A DNA stretch of 64,000 nucleotides from G963667975 sp963677395 (GCA_963677395.2 OY781965.2:3162001-3226000), one strand, 5' to 3'; counted from the first letter of the stretch, positions 8,583 to 17,480 are shown. Notes: generated by a model from the letters alone, not told the origin. Program-made: numbers and translations.

Positions 8583-11500
8583 AATCCGAGACCTCTTAAT
8601 TCATGAACCAGTACGTTGAATGATTCGGGAATGCCTGGTTTCGGCATATTATCGCCCTTAACAAGAGCTTCGTATGCTTTGGCTCTTCCCATAACATCAT
8701 CCGACTTAACGGTAAGGATTTCCTGAAGAATATTGGCTGCACCAAATGCTTCGAGTGCCCATACTTCCATTTCTCCGAAACGCTGACCCCCAAATTGTGC
8801 TTTACCTCCAAGAGGCTGTTGCGTAATAAGTGAGTAAGGTCCGATAGAACGGGCATGCATCTTGTCATCAATCAAGTGGTGGAGCTTAATCATGTAAATA
8901 TATCCAACAGTTGCAGGTTGGTCAAAACGTTCACCAGTACCGCCATCATAGAGATAAACTCTACCATTATCAGGTAATCCGGCTTGTTTCATATAATCAT
9001 TGATTTGTTCAATAGTAGCTCCATCGAAAATTGGAGTTGAGAAATGTAATCCCAGTCTTTTACCTGCCCAACCAAGAACAGTTTCGTAAATCTGACCAAG
9101 GTTCATACGGGAAGGTACGCCCAATGGGTTCAATACAATGTCAACCGGTGTTCCATCTTCAAGGAATGGCATATCTTCTTCACGAACAATTTTCGCAACG
9201 ATACCTTTGTTACCGTGGCGACCTGCCATTTTATCCCCGATTTTCAATTTGCGTTTTTTCGCAAGATATACCTTGGCCATCTGAACAATACCTGAAGGCA
9301 GTTCATCTCCAACGGTAGCAATAAATTTATTGCGTGCATATCTTCCGTAAATTTCGCGATGCTTGATATTATAGTTGTTCAGAAGTTCTTTTATCAAATT
9401 GTTAGTTTCCTTGTCAGTTGTCCACTTATCAGGATTAACATTCTGATAATCAATAGCAGCAAGAACTTTCTGAGTGAATTTTGATTTTTTCGCAATTAAT
9501 TCTTCTTTAAAATTGGTGTAAACACCCTGAGCAACTTTTCCGCTTAAAAGAATCAAAAGTTTGTCAACCAGCTTATTTTTCAGATCTGTAATTTCTTTGT
9601 TGAAGTCACGATCGATATTTTTGGTCAAATCTTTATCTTTTGATTTTGATTTGCGTTCTTTTGCAATCTTCGAGAAGAGTTTCTTGTCAATAACAACACC
9701 TTGTACTGATGGAGGAACCTTAAGTGAAGCATCTTTCACATCACCGGCTTTATCACCAAAGATTGCTCTGAGGAGCTTTTCTTCCGGAGTAGGATCTGAT
9801 TCACCTTTCGGAGTGATTTTACCAATCAGGATATCGCCTTCATGAACTTCGGCACCAATACGGATAATACCATTTTCATCCAAATCTTTCGTTGCTTCAG
9901 CACTTACATTCGGGATATCATTGGTAAGCTCTTCCATACCGCGTTTGGTTTCGCGTACCTCGAGGGTAAATTCTTCAATGTGTAATGATGTGAAGATATC
10001 TTCTTTCACTACTTTTTCAGAAATCACAATAGCATCCTCAAAGTTGTAACCTTTCCAAGGCATGAATGCAACCATAAGGTTACGTCCAATAGCAAGTTCA
10101 CCTTTGTCAGTAGCATATCCTTCGCACAATACTTCACCTTTCTTAATCTTATCGCCTTTACGAACAATAGGACGAAGATTAATACAGGTATTTTGATTTG
10201 TACGCTGGAATTTGGTAAGTTTATAGGTACGAACATCTTCTTCGAATGAAATAAGACGTTCTTTTTCTTCACGATTATACCGAATTACGATTTCGTTAGC
10301 ATCAACGTATTCAACAACGCCATCATCTTCAGCATTGATCAACACACGTGAATCACGGGCAACAAAAGATTCGATACCTGTACCAACAATTGCAGCCTCA
10401 GGATTTAGCAGAGGTACTGCCTGGCGCATCATATTCGATCCCATTAAGGCACGGTTTGCATCATCGTGTTCGAGGAATGGAATTAAAGATGCAGCAATTG
10501 AAGCAATTTGGTTCGTAGCGATATCTATCATTTTCACCTCTTTAGGATCAACAATAGGATAATCGGCCAGATATCTGGCTTTTACCTTATCAATTTTGAT
10601 GGCACCATCAGCACTGATAGGAGTATTTGCCTGAGCAATGATTTTATCTTCTTCTTCTTCGGCAGTAAGGTAAATCAAACCTTTATCTTCACGTACAATA
10701 CCTTCTTCTACAGCTTTATATGGTGTTTCTATAAAGCCAAGGTGATTAATTTTTGCAAATACGCAAAGTGAAGAAATCAAACCAATATTTGGTCCTTCAG
10801 GAGTTTCAATAGTACACAAACGACCGTAGTGCGTATAGTGAACGTCACGAACCTCAAAACCTGCACGTTCACGTGAAAGACCTCCAGGTCCCAAAGCTGA
10901 AATACGACGTTTGTGCGTAATTTCAGACAGTGGATTGGTTTGATCCATGAACTGTGAAAGCTGGTTAGTTCCAAAGAATGAATTAATTACAGATGAAAGA
11001 GTTTTTGCATTGATAAGATCCATTGGCGTAAATACTTCGTTATCGCGAACGTTCATACGTTCACGAATTGTACGAGCCATACGAGCCAAACCAACACCAA
11101 ATTGAGCATACAACTGTTCGCCAACCGAACGGATACGACGGTTACTCAAGTGGTCGATATCGTCCACTTCAGCTTTAGCGTTAATAAGTTGTATGAGGAA
11201 TTTTATAATGGAGATTATATCTTCTTTTGTTAATACGCGTGTATCCAGCGATTCTGCCAGATTCAGCTTTCTATTAATACGATAACGACCAACTTCGCCT
11301 AAATCGTAACGTTTATCCGAGAAGAAGAGTTTTTCGATAATACCGCGTGCGGTTTCTTCATCAGGTGGTTCTGCGTTACGCAACTGGCGGTAGATGTATT
11401 CAACCGCTTCTTTGGCATTATTTGCCGTATCTTTTTGTAAGGTATTGAAGATGATAGAATAGTCAATATTGTTAGCATCTTCTTTGTGTACCAGAATAGT

Positions 11501-12367
11501 TTTAACACCCGAGTCAACAATCAGGTCAATATGATCGTCCTGAAGTTCAGTTTCACGATCAATAATTACTTCTGTACGCTCGATTGAAACAACTTCACCG
11601 GTATCTTCATCCACAAAATCTTCGATCCAAGCTCTAACGACACGTGCAGCAAGACGACTTCCGATCACTTTTTTAAGGCCGGCTTTGCTTACTTTCACTT
11701 CCTGAGCGAGGTCAAAAATTTCAAGAATATCTTTGTCGGTTTCAAAACCGATAGCGCGTAAAAGCGTGGTAATCGGAAGTTTTTTCTTACGATCAATATA
11801 CGCCCACATCACATTATTGATGTCGGTTGTAAATTCCATCCACGATCCTTTGAAAGGAATAATACGTGCTGAATATAACTGGGTACCGTTCGCATGAACA
11901 TTGGTACCGAAAAATACACCAGGAGAACGGTGCAACTGAGAAACAACTACACGTTCAGCCCCGTTCACAACAAAAGAACCCCTTGGAGTCATATAAGGGA
12001 TCATTCCGAGATAAACATCCTGTATGATGGTTTCGAAATCTTCGTGTTCGGGGTCAGTACAGTACAGTCTTAATTTTGCTTTAAGAGGTACACTGTAAGT
12101 GAGACCGCGGTCGAGGCATTCTTCAATGGTATAGCGCGGAGGATCTATAAAATAATCAAGGAATTCGAGAACAAAATTGTTACGTGCATCCGTGATTGGA
12201 AAATTTTCCGCAAATACCTTAAATAAGCCTTCATTAACCCTGTTTTCGGGATTTGTTTCCAGTTGGAAAAAATCCTTAAAAGATTGTAGCTGAATTTCAA
12301 GAAAATCAGGATATTCGGCTTGCTGTGCGGAGGCAAAGCTGATTTTTTGGATTTTATCTACTGCCAA
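8564..12367 (-). CDS. rpoB: DNA-directed RNA polymerase subunit beta
   Basis: 1,267 residues, normal for the phylum. The rifampicin-binding cluster is readable (FFGTNQLSQFMDQTNPLSEI, then THKRRISALGPGGLSRERAG), as are GDKMAGRHGNKG of the catalytic core and the conserved C-terminal MEVWALEAFGAA block. The start codon is TTG at 12367: an in-frame stop lies three codons upstream, and there is no ATG before well-conserved sequence begins. This is unusual for so strongly expressed a gene. A hairpin between rplL and rpoB probably adjusts expression relative to the ribosomal proteins. The residues around the Rif pocket look wild-type (D, H and S at the usual positions). Confidence 0.98.
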   Translation of the reverse strand: MAVDKIQKISFASAQQAEYPDFLEIQLQSFKDFFQLETNPENRVNEGLFKVFAENFPITDARNNFVLEFLDYFIDPPRYTIEECLDRGLTYSVPLKAKLRLYCTDPEHEDFETIIQDVYLGMIPYMTPRGSFVVNGAERVVVSQLHRSPGVFFGTNVHANGTQLYSARIIPFKGSWMEFTTDINNVMWAYIDRKKKLPITTLLRAIGFETDKDILEIFDLAQEVKVSKAGLKKVIGSRLAARVVRAWIEDFVDEDTGEVVSIERTEVIIDRETELQDDHIDLIVDSGVKTILVHKEDANNIDYSIIFNTLQKDTANNAKEAVEYIYRQLRNAEPPDEETARGIIEKLFFSDKRYDLGEVGRYRINRKLNLAESLDTRVLTKEDIISIIKFLIQLINAKAEVDDIDHLSNRRIRSVGEQLYAQFGVGLARMARTIRERMNVRDNEVFTPMDLINAKTLSSVINSFFGTNQLSQFMDQTNPLSEITHKRRISALGPGGLSRERAGFEVRDVHYTHYGRLCTIETPEGPNIGLISSLCVFAKINHLGFIETPYKAVEEGIVREDKGLIYLTAEEEEDKIIAQANTPISADGAIKIDKVKARYLADYPIVDPKEVKMIDIATNQIASIAASLIPFLEHDDANRALMGSNMMRQAVPLLNPEAAIVGTGIESFVARDSRVLINAEDDGVVEYVDANEIVIRYNREEKERLISFEEDVRTYKLTKFQRTNQNTCINLRPIVRKGDKIKKGEVLCEGYATDKGELAIGRNLMVAFMPWKGYNFEDAIVISEKVVKEDIFTSLHIEEFTLEVRETKRGMEELTNDIPNVSAEATKDLDENGIIRIGAEVHEGDILIGKITPKGESDPTPEEKLLRAIFGDKAGDVKDASLKVPPSVQGVVIDKKLFSKIAKERKSKSKDKDLTKNIDRDFNKEITDLKNKLVDKLLILLSGKVAQGVYTNFKEELIAKKSKFTQKVLAAIDYQNVNPDKWTTDKETNNLIKELLNNYNIKHREIYGRYARNKFIATVGDELPSGIVQMAKVYLAKKRKLKIGDKMAGRHGNKGIVAKIVREEDMPFLEDGTPVDIVLNPLGVPSRMNLGQIYETVLGWAGKRLGLHFSTPIFDGATIEQINDYMKQAGLPDNGRVYLYDGGTGERFDQPATVGYIYMIKLHHLIDDKMHARSIGPYSLITQQPLGGKAQFGGQRFGEMEVWALEAFGAANILQEILTVKSDDVMGRAKAYEALVKGDNMPKPGIPESFNVLVHELRGLGLNVSFE

Positions 12368-12427
12368 GGGTTTTCAGATTTAAAGGTTAGAGCTCTATAA
12401 AATACTGTATAAATATAAATACAAAAG

Positions 12428-12467
12428 AAGGAATAGACTTTTTGCAAAGCAAAAAGTCCTATTCCTT
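12428..12467 (-). terminator. attenuator-like hairpin between rplL and rpoB
   Basis: An 18/19-base imperfect inverted repeat with one bulged base and an AAA/TTT loop (AAGGAATAGACTTTTTGC against its complement). On the minus strand it is followed by CTTCTTTTG, a weak U tract. It sits in the 120-base gap after rplL. E. coli has a partial terminator at the same place that lowers rpoBC relative to rplJL, so a like role is probable here. Confidence 0.7.
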
Positions 12468-12487
12468 TTTGCGGTAGGAAAGTAAAA

Positions 12488-12865
12488 TTACTTCACTTCT
12501 ACTTCAGCACCTGCTTCAAGGAGCTGATTTTTGAGAGCTTCAGCTTCATCTTTGCTTATACCTTCTTTCAAAGGCTTTGGAGCTGTATCAACTAATTCTT
12601 TTGCTTCTTTCAGGCCAAGGCTGGTTAATTCTTTAACTAATTTTACAACAGCCAATTTATTTGGACCAGCTGCTTTTAAAATTACGTCGAATGAAGTTTG
12701 TTCTTCAACTTCTGCTGCAGCACCACCTGCTACTGGAGCTGCCATTGCTACTGCTGCTGCTGCTGGTTCAATACCATATTCTTCTTTCAGAATATCGCTG
12801 AGTTCTTTTACTTCTTTAACGGTTAAGTTAACCAGTTGTTCTGCTAATGCTTTTAAATCTGCCAT
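12488..12865 (-). CDS. rplL: 50S ribosomal protein L7/L12
   Basis: 125 residues. The N-terminal dimerisation helix region (LKALAEQLVNLTVKEVKELSDIL start), the Ala/Gly-rich hinge (AAAVAMAAPVAGGAAA) and the C-terminal factor-binding domain (TSFDVILKAAGPNKLAVVK start, ending LEAGAEVEVK) are all present. The protein forms the flexible ribosome stalk that recruits EF-Tu, EF-G and other translational GTPases. It is 70 bases downstream of rplJ, its stalk partner. Confidence 0.97.
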   Translation of the reverse strand: MADLKALAEQLVNLTVKEVKELSDILKEEYGIEPAAAAVAMAAPVAGGAAAEVEEQTSFDVILKAAGPNKLAVVKLVKELTSLGLKEAKELVDTAPKPLKEGISKDEAEALKNQLLEAGAEVEVK

Positions 12866-12935
12866 TGTTATGTTAATTTAAATGGTTTTACAAATACTTA
12901 ATTTAAAATAAAATATAACTGATTTGAGAAGCCCG

Positions 12936-13460
12936 TTATGCAGCTTTTTCTTCGAGGGTTTTCAGCAAGCCATGAATAGTATTTCCACCTGATTGAAGTT
13001 GTGAAAGTACATTTTGCATGGGTGATTGCAGTAAACCAACGAGTTCGCCAATAAGATCGTTTTTCGATTTAACATTGATGAGTGCATCAAGTTGGTCATC
13101 ACCAACATAAATACATTCTTCAACGAAAGCGCTTTTCAGAATTGGCTTCTGGCCATTACCTCTGAATTCTCTAATCAACTTAGCAGGTGCATTGTTTACA
13201 TCTGAAAGCATGATTGCTGATGCGCCTTTTAATGTTGGGAAAAGTTCACTAAGATCTCTTCCTTCTTGCATTTCAAGAGCACGTTTCAGTAAGGCATTTT
13301 TGGCTACGATCAACTTAACTTCTTTTTTGAAGCAAAGTCTTCTGAGCTTGCTGGTGTTTTCAGCATTTAACCCTGATATATCAGTGATATACAGATAACT
13401 TTTTGCTGAAATTTCTTGTGCCAACGAGTCGATCAGTTGTTTTTTGTCTTCTTTTTTCAT
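12936..13460 (-). CDS. rplJ: 50S ribosomal protein L10
   Basis: 174 residues. It binds 23S rRNA at the stalk base and anchors L7/L12 dimers through its C-terminal helix. The start MKKEDKKQLIDSLAQEI and the block LRRLCFKKEVKLIVAKNALLKRAL (read here as its LRR..K.....V.KN.L core) are typical. It begins 27 bases after rplA, so there is no room for the long L10 leader found upstream of rplJ in enterobacteria; any feedback control must use another site. Confidence 0.97.
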   Translation of the reverse strand: MKKEDKKQLIDSLAQEISAKSYLYITDISGLNAENTSKLRRLCFKKEVKLIVAKNALLKRALEMQEGRDLSELFPTLKGASAIMLSDVNNAPAKLIREFRGNGQKPILKSAFVEECIYVGDDQLDALINVKSKNDLIGELVGLLQSPMQNVLSQLQSGGNTIHGLLKTLEEKAA

Positions 13461-13487
13461 TGTTTATTGTTTGCTGATCGTTAATAA

Positions 13488-14186
13488 TTAGATTGTTCCT
13501 GTGGATTTCGGATCAACTTTTACGCCAGGACTCATAGTACTAGAGATAAAAATACTTTTTACATAAGTACCTTTTGCAGCTGCTGGTTTGAGTTTGATGA
13601 TTGTTTGGAGCAATTCTCTTGCATTATCGCCTATTTGATCTGGGCCGAATGATACTTTAGCAATGCCGGCATGGATAATCCCAAATTTATCAACTTTAAA
13701 GTCGATTTTACCAGCTTTTACTTCTTGAACTGCTTTTCCGATTTCCATGGTAACAGTGCCAGTTTTTGGGTTCGGCATTAATCCGCGAGGTCCGAGGATT
13801 TTTCCGAGTGCTCCAACTTTTGGCATCACGCTTGGCATGGTAATCACAACATCAACGTCCGTCCAACCGCCTTTTATTTTTTCGATGTATTCATCTAATC
13901 CAAAATAATCGGCTCCGGCTGCTTTGGCTTCTTCTTCCTTATCCGGAGTACAAAGTACTAATACTCTTACAGTTTTACCGGTTCCGTGCGGAAGGGTAAC
14001 AATACCGCGTACCATTTGGTTGGCTTTTCTTGGGTCAACACCTAAACGTACATCGATATCTACGGAAGAATCAAATTTTGTATAAGTGATTTCTTTTACA
14101 ATTTTGATTGCTTCGTCTAAAGAGTAGGCTTGTTCTTTGTTAAACTTCGCGAAAGCTTCTTTTCTTTTCTTTGAAATTTTTGCCAT
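13488..14186 (-). CDS. rplA: 50S ribosomal protein L1
   Basis: 232 residues, full length. The family signature around IGxxLGPRGLMPNPKTGTV is present (KILGPRGLMPNPKTGTV), as is the N-terminal KRxKEAxxKFNKEQAY start. L1 binds the mobile L1 stalk of 23S rRNA, helps release E-site tRNA, and in many bacteria represses the rplKA messenger by mimicry. It lies 50 bases after rplK. Confidence 0.97.
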   Translation of the reverse strand: MAKISKKRKEAFAKFNKEQAYSLDEAIKIVKEITYTKFDSSVDIDVRLGVDPRKANQMVRGIVTLPHGTGKTVRVLVLCTPDKEEEAKAAGADYFGLDEYIEKIKGGWTDVDVVITMPSVMPKVGALGKILGPRGLMPNPKTGTVTMEIGKAVQEVKAGKIDFKVDKFGIIHAGIAKVSFGPDQIGDNARELLQTIIKLKPAAAKGTYVKSIFISSTMSPGVKVDPKSTGTI

Positions 14187-14236
14187 TGCATGTTGTGTTA
14201 ATAATTCTATACTGAGAAATGTGTATTACATTTCAA

Positions 14237-14680
14237 TTATTCAGCAAAGGGACTGTCACCATTTACGGTTATCCCCATGCTTCTTGCTGTTCCAGCAACC
14301 ATTTTCATTGCAGATTCAATGGTGAAACAGTTCAGGTCAGGCATTTTGCCTTCGGCAATTTCCTTAACCTGATCCCAGGTGATAGAAGCAACCTTGTCAC
14401 GGTTTGGTTCGCTAGAACCTTTCTTCAACTGAGTGAGTTCCATTAATTGAACGGCAACGGGTGGGGTTTTAACGACAAAATCAAAGGATTTGTCCTTATA
14501 AACAGTAATCAGTACAGGTAATAATTTACCAGCACTGTTTTGCGTACGTGCATTAAACTGTTTACAAAACTCCATAATGTTTAGCCCTTTAGAACCTAAT
14601 GCAGGTCCTACTGGTGGTGATGGATTAGCGGCACCTCCTTTGATCTGGAGTTTAATTATACCGGTAACTTCTTTTGCCAT
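14237..14680 (-). CDS. rplK: 50S ribosomal protein L11
   Basis: 147 residues. It has the proline-rich switch PSPPVGPALGSKGLNIMEF in the N-terminal domain (thiostrepton site) and the C-terminal rRNA-binding domain with RSMGITV near the end. It forms the GTPase-associated centre with 23S rRNA and takes part in the stringent response through RelA-type enzymes; an rsh gene lies about 12 kb away in this window. It follows nusG by 42 bases. Confidence 0.97.
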   Translation of the reverse strand: MAKEVTGIIKLQIKGGAANPSPPVGPALGSKGLNIMEFCKQFNARTQNSAGKLLPVLITVYKDKSFDFVVKTPPVAVQLMELTQLKKGSSEPNRDKVASITWDQVKEIAEGKMPDLNCFTIESAMKMVAGTARSMGITVNGDSPFAE

Positions 14681-14722
14681 TTGTTATTTAGCTTAAAAGG
14701 TTGATTAACATGTGAATTTGGA

Positions 14723-15265
14723 CTATTCTTTTTCTACCTGCATAAAACTGAGCTCAAGCGGTGTTTTTCTGCCGAAAATTTTCACCATCACTTTCAGTTT
14801 TTTCTTCTCCTCGTTTACCTCTTCTATTACGCCGGAAAAACTATTAAAAGGACCATCGGTCACTTTTACGGTTTCGCCAACGATAAACGGTTCGTTGAGC
14901 TCTTCAGCCTGATCCGTAAGTTCATCCATTTTACCAAGGATGCGATTTACTTCACTGCTTCTCATGGGGACAGGTTCACCCTGTGATCCAAGGAATCCCA
15001 ATACATTCGGAATGTTTTGGATAATGTGTGGAATTTCGCCCGTAAGAATGGCTTCAATAATTACGTAACCCGGCAAATAGATTCGTTCTTTACTAATCTT
15101 TTTGCCTTTTCTTACTGAGTAAACTTTTTCAGTTGGGATGAGTACTTGGGATATGTAATCCTGAATTTGTAAACGGTTAATTTCGCTTTCAAGGTATTCT
15201 TTTACCTTTTTTTCTTTGCCGCTTACAGCTCTAACTACATACCACTTTTTAACCTGTTCGCTCAT
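14723..15265 (-). CDS. nusG: transcription termination/antitermination factor NusG
   Basis: 180 residues: an N-terminal NGN domain beginning WYVVRAVSGKEKKVKEYLE, and a C-terminal KOW domain (VGETVKVTDGPFNSFSGVI). NusG binds the beta' clamp helices of RNA polymerase, increases processivity, and links polymerase to Rho or to ribosomal protein S10. Its place between secE and rplK is the conserved bacterial order. The 144-base gap to secE contains a short inverted repeat near 15400 but no clear promoter. Confidence 0.97.
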   Translation of the reverse strand: MSEQVKKWYVVRAVSGKEKKVKEYLESEINRLQIQDYISQVLIPTEKVYSVRKGKKISKERIYLPGYVIIEAILTGEIPHIIQNIPNVLGFLGSQGEPVPMRSSEVNRILGKMDELTDQAEELNEPFIVGETVKVTDGPFNSFSGVIEEVNEEKKKLKVMVKIFGRKTPLELSFMQVEKE

Positions 15266-15409
15266 AAATTAATTTTACCAGAATTGAAAAGAGACTAACC
15301 CTCTCAATGTATATAATTAAATAATTCAGATACTTTACACTATCACAAATAAACCGAGAGGAGGCTTATCAGGGAAGCTGGCGAAAGTGCAGTGAGTACT
15401 TGAACGTAC

Positions 15410-15628
15410 TTAATTCATAATTCCATACAGGTAGCCCAAGATTCCCTTCCAAAGAAGGTCAGGATGAGCACCGAATAATATATCCATGCCGAAAACTATC
15501 AATGCGATAATGAGTGATGCAATGGATACAACGATTGCGCTATTTTGTAATTCGCTAGAAGTTGGCCATGAAACTTTGTTCATGAGTTCATCATAGCTTT
15601 CTTTGATATATTCAACAACTTTCGACAT
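15410..15628 (-). CDS. secE: preprotein translocase subunit SecE
   Basis: 72 residues, the short single-span form. The amphipathic N-terminal helix (YIKESYDELMNKVSWPT) with the conserved K-VSWPT motif is followed by one membrane span (IVVSIASLIIALIVFGMDIL). SecE clamps the SecY channel. It lies 20 bases after tRNA-Trp, with nusG next, as in most bacteria. Confidence 0.95.
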   Translation of the reverse strand: MSKVVEYIKESYDELMNKVSWPTSSELQNSAIVVSIASLIIALIVFGMDILFGAHPDLLWKGILGYLYGIMN

Positions 15629-15647
15629 TGATATTTGATTTTTATTG

Positions 15648-15720
15648 CACGGGAGGAAGGGCTCGAACCCTCAACCAATGGTTTTGGAGACCACTACTCT
15701 ACCAATTGAGCTACTCCCGT
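15648..15720 (-). tRNA. tRNA-Trp (anticodon CCA)
   Basis: A 73-nt cloverleaf reading from 15720. The acceptor ACGGGAG pairs with CTCCCGT, the anticodon loop is CTCCAAA (anticodon CCA), the T loop GGTTCGAGCC is intact, and the discriminator is G as expected for Trp. CCA is not encoded. It lies two bases beyond the tuf terminator and 20 bases before secE. Confidence 0.96.
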
Positions 15721-15722
15721 TC

Positions 15723-15763
15723 AAAAAAGAGAGGTATTCGGTGAGGAATACCTCTCTTTTTTT
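15723..15763 (-). terminator. strong rho-independent terminator after tuf
   Basis: AAAAAAGAGAGGTATTC (15723-15739) pairs perfectly with 15746-15762 around a 6-base loop, giving an 11-bp mixed stem extended by A/T pairs and a U tract. It lies 16 bases after the tuf stop and directly before tRNA-Trp, so genes below it depend on read-through or on a promoter not recognised here. Confidence 0.88.
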
Positions 15764-15778
15764 ATTTTGAACTAAAAA

Positions 15779-16966
15779 TTAGTCAATAATTTCAGTTACC
15801 TGACCAGCACCTACTGTACGACCACCTTCACGGATAGCAAAACGTAAGTTTTTGTTCAGAGCGATAGCGTTTAACAATTCAACGTCAATTGAAAGGTTAT
15901 CACCAGGCATTACCATTTCTACACCTTCTGGTAAGTGAACTTCGCCAGTTACGTCAGTGGTACGGAAATAGAATTGAGGACGGTATCTGTTGTGGAATGG
16001 AGTGTGACGTCCACCTTCTTCTTTTTTCAAGATATAAACTTCAGCTTTGAAATGTTTGTGAGGAGTAATTGTACCAGGACGTGCAATTACCATACCACGA
16101 CGAATTTCGTCTTTATCAACACCACGAAGAAGCAGACCTACGTTGTCACCAGCTTCACCACGGTCAAGAATTTTACGGAACATTTCAACACCTGTAACTA
16201 CTGATTTGAGTTTTTCAGCACCCATACCAATGATATCAACAGGTTCACCAGTAGTAATAACGCCAGTTTCAATTCTTCCGGTAGCAACAGTACCACGACC
16301 AGTAATTGAGAATACGTCTTCTACAGGCATTAAGAATTCTTTATCAACGTCACGAGGAGGCAGTGGAATGTAAGTATCTACTGCATTCATCAGTTCCAGA
16401 ATTTTTTCAACCCACATAGGTTCTTTATTCAAACCGCCAAGAGCTGATCCACGGATAATTGGAGTATCATCACCATCAAACTTGTAGAATGATAAGAGAT
16501 CTCTAATTTCCATTTCTACTAAATCAAGAAGTTCTGCATCATCAACCAAGTCAACCTTGTTCATGAAAACAACCAATTTAGGAACACCTACCTGACGAGC
16601 TAAAAGGATATGCTCACGGGTTTGAGGCATTGGACCGTCAGTTGCAGCAACAACGAGAATAGCACCGTCCATTTGAGCAGCACCAGTAACCATGTTCTTT
16701 ACGTAGTCAGCGTGACCAGGACAGTCAACGTGAGCGTAGTGACGGTTAGCAGTTTGATACTCAATATGAGCAGTATTAATGGTAATACCTCTTTCTTTTT
16801 CTTCAGGAGCGTTGTCGATTGAATCAAACGATCTGAATTCAGAAAAACCTGCATCAGCTAAAACGAGGGTAATGGCAGCTGTTAAAGTGGTTTTTCCATG
16901 GTCAACGTGACCGATAGTTCCAACATTTACGTGTGGTTTGGAACGGTCGAATTTTTCTTTTGCCAT
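15779..16966 (-). CDS. tuf: translation elongation factor Tu
   Basis: 395 residues, full length. The GTPase motifs are complete: P-loop GHVDHGKT at residues 19-26, DCPGHADY near 81-88 and NKVD near 136. Domains II and III follow, with the C-terminal RFAIREGGRTVGAGQV. EF-Tu delivers aminoacyl-tRNA to the ribosomal A site. The gene is the end of a four-tRNA operon and is stopped by the terminator at 15723-15763. Confidence 0.98.
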   Translation of the reverse strand: MAKEKFDRSKPHVNVGTIGHVDHGKTTLTAAITLVLADAGFSEFRSFDSIDNAPEEKERGITINTAHIEYQTANRHYAHVDCPGHADYVKNMVTGAAQMDGAILVVAATDGPMPQTREHILLARQVGVPKLVVFMNKVDLVDDAELLDLVEMEIRDLLSFYKFDGDDTPIIRGSALGGLNKEPMWVEKILELMNAVDTYIPLPPRDVDKEFLMPVEDVFSITGRGTVATGRIETGVITTGEPVDIIGMGAEKLKSVVTGVEMFRKILDRGEAGDNVGLLLRGVDKDEIRRGMVIARPGTITPHKHFKAEVYILKKEEGGRHTPFHNRYRPQFYFRTTDVTGEVHLPEGVEMVMPGDNLSIDVELLNAIALNKNLRFAIREGGRTVGAGQVTEIID

Positions 16967-17018
16967 ACTGTTAATTAATTTCGATTATAATGATTGTTAA
17001 ATCCACAAATAACTATAG

Positions 17019-17090
<72 letters not shown>

Positions 17091-17096
17091 TAAATA

Positions 17097-17172
17097 TGGA
17101 GCGGAAGACGGGGCTCGAACCCGCCACCTAAAGCTTGGAAGGCTTTCGCTCTACCGAATGAGCTACTTCCGC
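17097..17172 (-). tRNA. tRNA-Gly (anticodon TCC), 3' CCA encoded
   Basis: A cloverleaf from 17172: GCGGAAG pairs with CTTCCGC, the anticodon stem AAAGC/GCTTT holds CTTCCAA, anticodon TCC, and the T arm is GGCGGGTTCGAGCCCCGTC-like. The discriminator T at 17100 is followed by CCA on the minus strand, the only tRNA in this cluster with an encoded CCA. It corresponds to glyT. Confidence 0.96.
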
Positions 17173-17186
17173 TACTGATTATTTTG

Positions 17187-17268
17187 TGGGGGGAGGAGGA
17201 TTCGAACCTCCGAAGGCTTCGCCAACAGATTTACAGTCTGCCCCATTTGACCGCTCTGGTATCCCCCC
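17187..17268 (-). tRNA. tRNA-Tyr (anticodon GTA)
   Basis: An 82-nt class II tRNA with a long variable arm. The acceptor GGGGGGA pairs with TCCCCCC, the anticodon stem CAGA/TCTG holds CTGTAAA (anticodon GTA), and the T arm is GGAGGTTCGAATCCTCC. The discriminator is A. It corresponds to tyrU. Confidence 0.96.
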
Positions 17269-17283
17269 ATAGAATTAGAACCG

Positions 17284-17357
17284 AGCCGATGGAGGGATTC
17301 GAACCCCCGACCAGCTGATTACAAATCAGCTGCTCTGGCCAACTGAGCTACACCGGC
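17284..17357 (-). tRNA. tRNA-Thr (anticodon TGT)
   Basis: A 74-nt cloverleaf from 17357: GCCGGTG pairs with CATCGGC, the anticodon stem GCTGA/TCAGC holds TTTGTAA (anticodon TGT), and the T arm contains GGTTCGAATCC. It is the first gene of the tRNA-tuf operon and corresponds to thrU. Confidence 0.96.
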
Positions 17358-17386
17358 TTTAATTCCTGTTTCACTATTTAAAAGAA

Positions 17387-17413
17387 GCAGTCCTTTATTC
17401 ATTAAAGGACTGC
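17387..17413 (-). terminator. 11-bp hairpin overlapping the tRNA-tuf promoter
   Basis: GCAGTCCTTTA (17387-17397) pairs perfectly with TAAAGGACTGC (17403-17413). On the minus strand it is followed by TTCTTTT. It can terminate transcripts coming from the upstream xer-hpf genes, while transcripts starting from the adjoining promoter begin inside the first arm and would not form it. Confidence 0.6.
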
Positions 17414-17443
17414 AAAGATAGATATAATTTTCAAACCACCAAA
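17413..17443 (-). promoter_or_regulatory. promoter of the tRNA-tuf operon (TTTG-N19-TATCTTTG)
   Basis: On the minus strand a -33 TTTG (17440-17443) is followed after exactly 19 bases by TATCTTTG (17413-17420), a full match to the Bacteroidota housekeeping sigma consensus. The predicted start is near 17406, about 50 bases before the first tRNA. Confidence 0.78.
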
Positions 17444-17480
17444 TGTTTTGCGAGAAATTTTTTCTCAGCCCGCATTTTTT

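Noticed and set aside
13461..13487. L10 leader-type regulatory RNA upstream of rplJ
   Set aside because: The gap between rplA and rplJ is only 27 bases, too short for the known leader structure.
15266..15409. Riboswitch or structured leader between secE and nusG
   Set aside because: Only short stems are seen and no known riboswitch core was recognised.
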